Positions 58,001 to 64,000 of a DNA stretch of 64,000 nt are shown here, in pieces. Origin of the DNA: Takakia lepidozioides (lineage: Eukaryota; Streptophyta; Takakiopsida; Takakiales; Takakiaceae). Position numbers and translations under genes: made by a program. Numbering within the stretch: position 1 is the stretch's first letter; each line of letters begins with the position of its first letter. Under the pieces are notes generated by a model, which was not told where the DNA came from, searched no databases, and worked only from the letters and a program-made list of their open reading frames with translations. Location: positions 29,760,001 through 29,824,000 of the forward strand of contig CM060731.1 of NCBI GenBank assembly GCA_030704615.1. The letters run 5' to 3'.

Positions 58001-59269
58001 TACATTCTTCGACCAAACAAACTCTATTTTTCTCCAATTATGGTCATCATCCTTGAGCAAACCGTTTCCACATGAAGATTGTTAGAAGCCCTGCTGCAAA
58101 TCCTTTCTACTCATCTCGCTACGATTCACAAGGAGCTTACATTCCACCTCGGAGAAGCTCAAAACTAATACAAGGAGTATGCAGATCAACGTCGTCAACT
58201 CCAACCCCAGTTCAAGGTCGGAGATTGTGTGTGGCTTCTTCGACGAGACATACAAACCTCGCGACCAGTAAGGAAGTTGGATTATCAATGCCTGAGACCA
58301 TTCAAATTTATTCGACAAATAAATCTGGTCAGTTTTCGGCTTGAACTCCCACGAAGTATGCACATCCATTGAGTCTTTAATGTTTTATTATTTGAGGTGT
58401 ATCATCCATCGAATATTCCAGGGGGAGTCTCCGTACCACCTCTACCAATCAAAGTCAATCAGAAAATTGAGTATGAAGTCGACGAAGTCCTATACTCTCA
58501 AATCAAGTATAAACGTCTTGAGTATTTCGTACATTGAAAAGGCTACGACATCAGCGAACGAACGTGAGAACCTTCATCCAACCTTGCCAATGCATCTGAC
58601 AAAGTCCAAGAGTTTCATCAACGATATCCAGCTAAGCCCCGAGCTACATAACATTAAGACGTCACAACGATGATGTCAGCCAAGTTAGCTTCAAGGTGAA
58701 GACTTCACGTTCAATGTATCTGATACACGCTAAAGATGGAGGAGCACCACACATCAGTATATATAGCTACACTTCCAGCACTTCCAGCACTCTTGCATCT
58801 TGTATTGGCAGTATGGAGTCACATGAATTAGATACATTGGAGTTGTCGCTTACCCAGCTACCAGATCAGCCGTTCCGACTCTCACGACCTTCAACATCAC
58901 GCCGACGTTCTCGAGACGATGGACCACCAATGCGACGCGTACTTCATCGTCTGGACCCCGTACGACGGTAAGTGGAACCTACTCGAAGTCTGATAATTTT
59001 GTTGGAGGTTGAGGCTTCGGACCCAGAGGGCAACGAAATCATGTTTGAATGCAGCTTCGAAAATCAGAATGCTCAAATCACTGCGTGGTCCCAAGTTCAA
59101 GGTATTGGACACTATCGATGGTTGCAGGGACCTATAAATCATTTGAGTCAAGAACGAAGAGCCGAATACTTCGCAAGTACCATTCGCCGGATTTTGGATT
59201 TTCTCCAACTCTAAGCAAGTCCAAGATTTTTCCGCTCCTCGAGAAGCTCGGCGCTAGAGGAGGGGGTGA
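55064..59269 (+). mobile_element. Decayed Ty3/gypsy chromovirus: gag zinc knuckle to chromodomain
   Basis: Plus-strand blocks in order: CCHC knuckle 'LCLYCGEEVHIALNCPNKR' (about 55067-55125); protease 'VEALLDSGASTCFMDK' (about 55312-55360); RT '[18 protein letters not shown]', '[16 protein letters not shown]' and '[12 protein letters not shown]' (YLDD; 55814-56440); RNase H 'FLEADASDFALGALLSQY' and '[14 protein letters not shown]' (56750-56990); integrase '[12 protein letters not shown]' and '[20 protein letters not shown]' (57595-58056); chromodomain 'YEVDEVLYSQIKYKRLEYFV' with GYDISERT (about 58471-58565). Chromodomains target integration to heterochromatin. Many stops and frameshifts show it is dead. 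No 5' LTR was recognised, so the 5' part is lost or too diverged. Confidence 0.88.
59256..59269 (+). promoter_or_regulatory. Polypurine tract before the 3' LTR
   Basis: AGAGGAGGGGGTGA lies directly before TGTCACGG, the expected position of the plus-strand primer of a gypsy element. Confidence 0.6.
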
Positions 59270-59800
59270 TGTCACGGACATAGCCCAGAGGAACTTACCA
59301 GGTATAAATACCAGAAGTTACCAAGTTATCATATTACCGGAAGTTATCATGACTTATCGTGATTTATCATGATCTACCATTACTTACCAAGTTACCGGAA
59401 GTTTACCAAATTACCAAGAGTAACTTGGGAACTGCTCAGGAAGTTTCATTTGGAGGAAACTTCTCCATCAAGATACCTCATTTGTTTAAAGAAGCTTCTC
59501 CATCAAGAAACCTTTGTTTAATCTTGGAAACTTCTCTAGCAAGAAACCTCCATATGGGAAGCTTCTTAATAGCCAGTATATATAGGAGGCGAGATTGGAC
59601 ATTCTTCAGTCTCGCCAACACAAGTTCAAACTACTCTTGCTCCCATCCCATTACTCTAGTCCAGCTTTCACTACTCTAGTTCAGTTTCATGTATCTGGTA
59701 CCCCAGTCCAGTTTCCAGCATTTCAGTATTTGATTCGAGTTCCAGTATCTTGTACTCTTGTCCATTGTTATAAAATCATCTTGATTAATGTTTATCCACC
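59270..59800 (+). repeat. Probable 3' LTR of the chromovirus (right end uncertain)
   Basis: It starts TGTCACGGACATAG after the polypurine tract. It holds repeated 'AAGTTACC'/'TTACCGGAAG' and 'GAAACTTCTC' pieces and a TATATATA box (about 59577-59584) followed by 'GAGATTGGACATTC', consistent with an LTR promoter. Without a second LTR the end cannot be fixed. Confidence 0.55.
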
Positions 59801-61124
59801 ATGCATTCGGCCACGCCGACCTTGACTTATTGTCTAGTCTTGTACCTCTAGTCTAATCTCTTGTTTGTGTTCAGTTATGTTTGACAATCTTTTCACTCTT
59901 TGTTGACCAGTTTATACCAGTCTAGAGCCTAAACTTTTCTTCCTTAAGCGATTGGAAGAGTTCCATATTCTTCTTTGCCTCCAGATACGTTTGGTAAGTA
60001 GCCTCATCATATCTAGGGGATTCCATTTTGGTTTGGCAAACCTTTCGTCAAGGCTTGGAACTTTTTTTTCCTGGCTTCCGTGATTTGCTTGCTAAGTTTT
60101 TTGCTGGCTGCTGCTGCTGCGTTCAACTTGAGAAGGAATCTGTCTACTGGGTTGGTAGAGGCGTATTCCCCGCTAGCTCTTTTGTTGTAGGGCAACAATG
60201 ATTTAACCCACAAGAAATTTTCAAGGGGCTTTGGGCTTAGCCTTTTGATTTTTATCATGGCCACCAGAGGTAGCTTCGGTGAGTCCTCTTGCATAGGGTT
60301 GGGGTGCATCTGAAACTGGTTTTTGTAAATTTTGTTTTTAAGAAATGAAATGAAAAACAAATGAAATGAAATGGGGACAGAAAGGGGACAAGACAGGTGT
60401 AAATGTAATATTAAATCTATACTAACAGATGAAATATTGAAACGGGATGTTATTCATACAGTCAAGATGCCAACCGAAGATGGCGTAAATAAGAGCCTCT
60501 TCCCTGCCTTTCCTCACAGCCTCCTTTGCACAAGTCTTCCATTACTGGGATATGTGGACTTTATGATGAATTTCAGGTCAATTGGAAATATGAGAGGGGT
60601 TGTAAAATTTTTGGGGCCTAAAACAAAGTTGAATTCCAAGTTGCAGCTCTAAAACAACTATGATCTTGCAATGCATAGGGTGAACATCTGTGAAGTTTTA
60701 TGTGGAGATAGAAGATGTTTAGAACCATATTAAGTACAAAGATACAGCAAAAACTCCCCTTTGCGGGGCAGCTACAACATTTTCCCCATCTAGCAAACAA
60801 GTTAGAGACCCAGTACTTGCATGCCATTGCATTGTTGCACTGACATTGCTTTTCCACAAGGTCAAGAAACATTTCAAAGTTATGATCACAATGCAAGAGG
60901 GAGGCAGCAACATAGCAACATAAGCTGCTCAGTTCAACAGAGGATGGAAAGACAGAGGCTTTTTTATTTGGTCAGATAATTTACAACATGGCCTTTTGCA
61001 ACTCCAAAAAATCCATCAATTCGGTCTCTACATTGTTATGTGCGGTGTCTATCCACAGATCCAGAACAAATTGCTTCACTGCCTAGCCTCAAACTATACA
61101 CGGAAGATGAAGAAGAATGAATCA
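59801..61124. other. Intergenic, one unassigned ORF at 60360-60013 (minus)
   Basis: The minus-strand frame ending at 60013 has a Lys-rich end ('SKKLSKQITEARKKKFQALT') and an upstream 'MIKIKRLSPKPLENFLWVKS'. It might be an exon or a relic; no family is recognised. Nothing else is supported. Confidence 0.35.
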
Positions 61125-64000
61125 TTAATCAAAATTCAGAAACTGATTAACCCTCTGTTTGTAGCTAACTTTCCGCTTATCTTCTAAGGATCCAGAAGTG
61201 TCCGGTGTCGAACACCCCTCTTCTCTGCATTGCATCCTATTTGTTGTCCTTGAAGTCACACCATCCGTAGAAGATAAATCCCCGCCCCCTCCAGTTGTTT
61301 CTGGTCTTGTATTGACTGGGCGAATGACATTCAGACCTGGGGTTGACTCCCCATCCTCCCTTGACGAGCACTTCACAGCCTCTCCGTCCTCTTCTATAGT
61401 TTGCAGGGTTAATCTATGCGATGGTCTGACGCTCTCTTTCTCAGATTCTGTAATGTGCACAAGGTGACCTTCCTGGGGAGCAAAGTAAGATGGTAACAAG
61501 TCCATGAGCATTGCATCCAAAGAACTTTGTGCAGCATTCCCAAGCTGTCGGCTTTTTCCCTGGCCTTGGCTTACTGTTCTGCTCACATGTCTTTCACCAC
61601 TGTGACCCTCATTGTTCTCAGCAAACGCAACAGACTCCGTGCTTTGATCACTGCATGGAATCCCATGGACCTTTGTCAGTGTAGAATTGAAGGGTCTAGA
61701 TGCACACAGCAATTCTTCTTAACTTCGCTGCATTGTGCACTTTCTGCATCAACTTCAATATCTAGAGAGGGTTACGGCAGTGTGATGTTTCTGCAGTTGG
61801 TTAATAATCAACTTGGCTCAGTTCAAATCTTTCCTTTCAACTGACAAATGAGATTGTTGTCATGGCGATAGGGTGGGAGCACAGCTCCTGATACAGTTGT
61901 CCTCCATTATTTATTTCACAACAAAAACGAGTTTAATGACTGACTTGACCTGGGAAGAAAAACTGCGATAAACCTTCACAAGCATAACTACTGAGCATTA
62001 CTGCTGATCTAAGGTAAGAACTAGAGATTGACAATTTTCTGCAAGAGGACCAAATTCTCATACCTCTCAAATTTCTTTCTCTTCCCTGCCACCTTATTCA
62101 ATCTTGACCTCAATGTGGGCTCGTTCTCAAGTCTGCATCCAGACTGCACTCTGCCAGAATGCTTGGAACCTGCCTCCAGTTTGAGGCGTCGCTTCGGTGC
62201 AATGTCGTCACTCTCAGAAGACGAGTCCTGGACTGCCCTTTTCATGGACCCTCCTCTTCCCATTCTTCTCCTTCTTTTCTCTTCATCCGGATTTGGCGCT
62301 CCTACTTTCACATCTTTGCTAGGTCTTGATGTGGGTGCCAGTTCTGTACTTTCCTCTTCCTGTCTTTCGGCTTGATCGACAGATGCATCCCTGCGTAAAT
62401 TCCGAGTAAATTCTGATGTTAATTAAGAGGATCAGACAGACAGAGCAATAGAATGAAAAAAGAAATGAACAAGGAAGGAAACATTAAAATTTTGGCAAGA
62501 AGACTTCTGCATCTCATAGTCAGGCGACAGATACTAGGAGGCCTCTGGGCCTTCTGCGGACAGAAGTTCTTTTTCTTCCTCTCTCTCCATTTTGTCCCAT
62601 AAGCTCTATGAGCTTTCCGCGGACGTTATAAAGTACCATTTCATTTCATTTCTCTTCATTGACTGCTTTGTTTGTTATCAGTTCTTGTCCCATAAGCTCA
62701 TTGGAATTCCTCTTGGCTTTTGAAGTCCCTTTCTTCAACTACCATTTCATTTCATTCCTTTCAATCCTCAAATCAAATTGAATTAAATCATACTCTGAGA
62801 TATTTTCTAAGGTGGAAAGCATCATGTAGATATGCTGCCAGCAATCTCTGGCCCAAGGGATTTGGGTAGAATGACAAAGAACCACTGAAAACCAAATAGT
62901 ATCACCAGTGAAACTGTAACCAGAAGACTACTCAAAGCTCAATAAGTTATTACACCCATAGGAGGCCAATGCAGATTAGGACACAAAAGACAACAGCAGG
63001 AAACCGAACCAAAAGAGACAAGAGCCACTATTGACTATTGATCATGCCCTTACTGGATTCCAGAGAGAGCAAAAAAAAAAAACATAAACAATAAACTTCA
63101 TAATGTCCAACAGAAGCTCGGAAAGCTTATGGGACCAAAACTCAAACAATTGCAATTACTGCGTCATACAAACCTGACAAAAACCTACCATACCACTACA
63201 GCTGCCCCAGTAACAACTAACCTGTGACATGTGACTACCAATTGACAGAACAACTAACATTGCGTTGGACTGCTACCCCAGTAGTCCAAGAGGGCCACAT
63301 GCAAGTAAAAGATAGAAACAAGCAAAGAAACTCTACAATGACCTCATGGACCGAGCACCCATAAGACAGTAGAACACCAAGTGGCCCACACCACTCACTG
63401 CCTGAAGATGAATGACAGCCCGACACAAAGATACGGAGGGTGACGAACATGACAAGTGAAAGCAGTCCAACGTACCTTAGATTATATTGAGCTTCTGGGA
63501 GGCAACCATTGTTGCTGAGAGCATCTTCTATCCAATGCTGGCTCACAACCTTCACCGAACCTAACCGTAGGAGCTTCCTCTCCTGGGGATCCAGACTGCA
63601 AACCAAGAGCCTGTTACACACTAGCGTTGAATACATCCATTCACAACCATTCAGTGGAAGGAGCCAACTACTTCTACTCGAGACATTCTCTCAAATTGTT
63701 TCTCAACAATATTATGCAGCAATATTTAAAAGCTTTATCAAGTAGCTTGACAGCATACATAGACCCATACATGTGGGGAACTGCACGAAATAAAATGTGG
63801 CCCTTAATTTCTTCTCCTATTTACTCGACAACCATCATCCTTGAACATGTCACACCTCCCCATGAGTTAAAACGAGAGACTTAAATTGGATACCAACCTT
63901 TGAAGAATTGTCTGGTATGGCAGAGGAGTTTCTGGTACAGTGTACACCACCATATGGGTTACATCACTATCAAATGTCTTGGACACCAATCCTTCATGCA
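61125..64000 (-). CDS. BRCT-domain DNA-repair protein, C-terminal exons (possibly DNA ligase IV)
   Basis: Exons (minus): beyond 64000-63898, 63595-63476, 62390-62064, 61695-61125. All join at phase 2 without a stop. The first two give the second half of a BRCT domain: 'DVTHMVVYTVPETPLPYQTI', then 'KLLRLGSVKVVSQHWIEDAL...CLPEAQYNL', with the conserved Trp of 'VVSxxWIEDxL'. A 300-residue low-complexity tail follows, with basic patches ('EEKRRRRMGRGG', 'DDIAPKRRLKLEAG', 'RLNKVAGKRKKFER') and Ser/Glu-rich sequence ending 'KQRVNQFLNFD'. A BRCT followed by a long charged C-terminal extension fits plant DNA ligase IV (non-homologous end joining). Other BRCT proteins are possible because the catalytic part lies outside the window. 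Nuclear location is likely from the basic clusters. Confidence 0.7.

Overview
The window is nuclear DNA of a green plant (streptophyte). Genes are split by spliceosomal introns with clean GT/AG borders. There are many PPR genes or fragments, including DYW-type editing-factor remnants, plus plant-type RAD23 and HIRA, an F-box gene and plant-type retroelements. The abundance of PPR-DYW debris and the kinds of transposon suggest a seed-free lineage (bryophyte, lycophyte, fern or charophyte), but the species cannot be told from the sequence.

Layout. 1-1177 (+): last exons of the histone chaperone HIRA. 2335-2985: DYW-PPR pseudogene. 3494-17569 (-): a 16-exon, 889-residue organelle-type PPR gene. 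Its largest intron holds a nearly complete LINE (6719-11556) with 14-bp target-site duplications, and other introns hold very short 3' ends of the same LINE family. 19994-26564 (-): complete 13-exon RAD23. 27811-28902 (-): unidentified gene. 29837-32027 (-): an F-box gene with one in-frame stop and a partial tandem copy of its 3' end. 32028-35637 (-): decayed Ty3/gypsy element ending in a PHD finger. 35638-46930: an ~11.3-kb DNA transposon. 48355-52117 (-): scrambled DYW-PPR pseudogene array with duplicated 5' segments up to ~53.7 kb. 55064-59800 (+): decayed Ty3/gypsy chromovirus with 3' LTR. 61125-64000 (-): C-terminal exons of a BRCT-domain repair protein, possibly DNA ligase IV.

The most notable object is the 35638-46930 element. 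It has GC-rich inverted ends (GGCGTGAGC...) and two divergent genes. Leftward is a MULE-like transposase with a C-terminal SWIM zinc finger, broken by two apparent frameshifts. Rightward is a 10-exon gene whose joined reading frame is intact (1172 residues). It has a ParB/sulfiredoxin-like motif (DGNHRLLAW) and a C-terminal beta-class amino-methyltransferase fold with unusual catalytic motifs. Introns 1 and 5 of this gene carry 11 copies of a 20-bp near-palindrome, best form GAATGTCGTTGACGACATTC, outside any coding need. A transposase, a ParB-like/DNA-methyltransferase fusion and clustered palindromes in one mobile unit look like a transposon-borne DNA-recognition and modification system.

Exon borders were read by eye. 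For HIRA, the PPR gene, RAD23, the methyltransferase gene and the BRCT gene the exon phases add up without a stop, which is the main support for those models. Species, expression and copy numbers outside the window are unknown.
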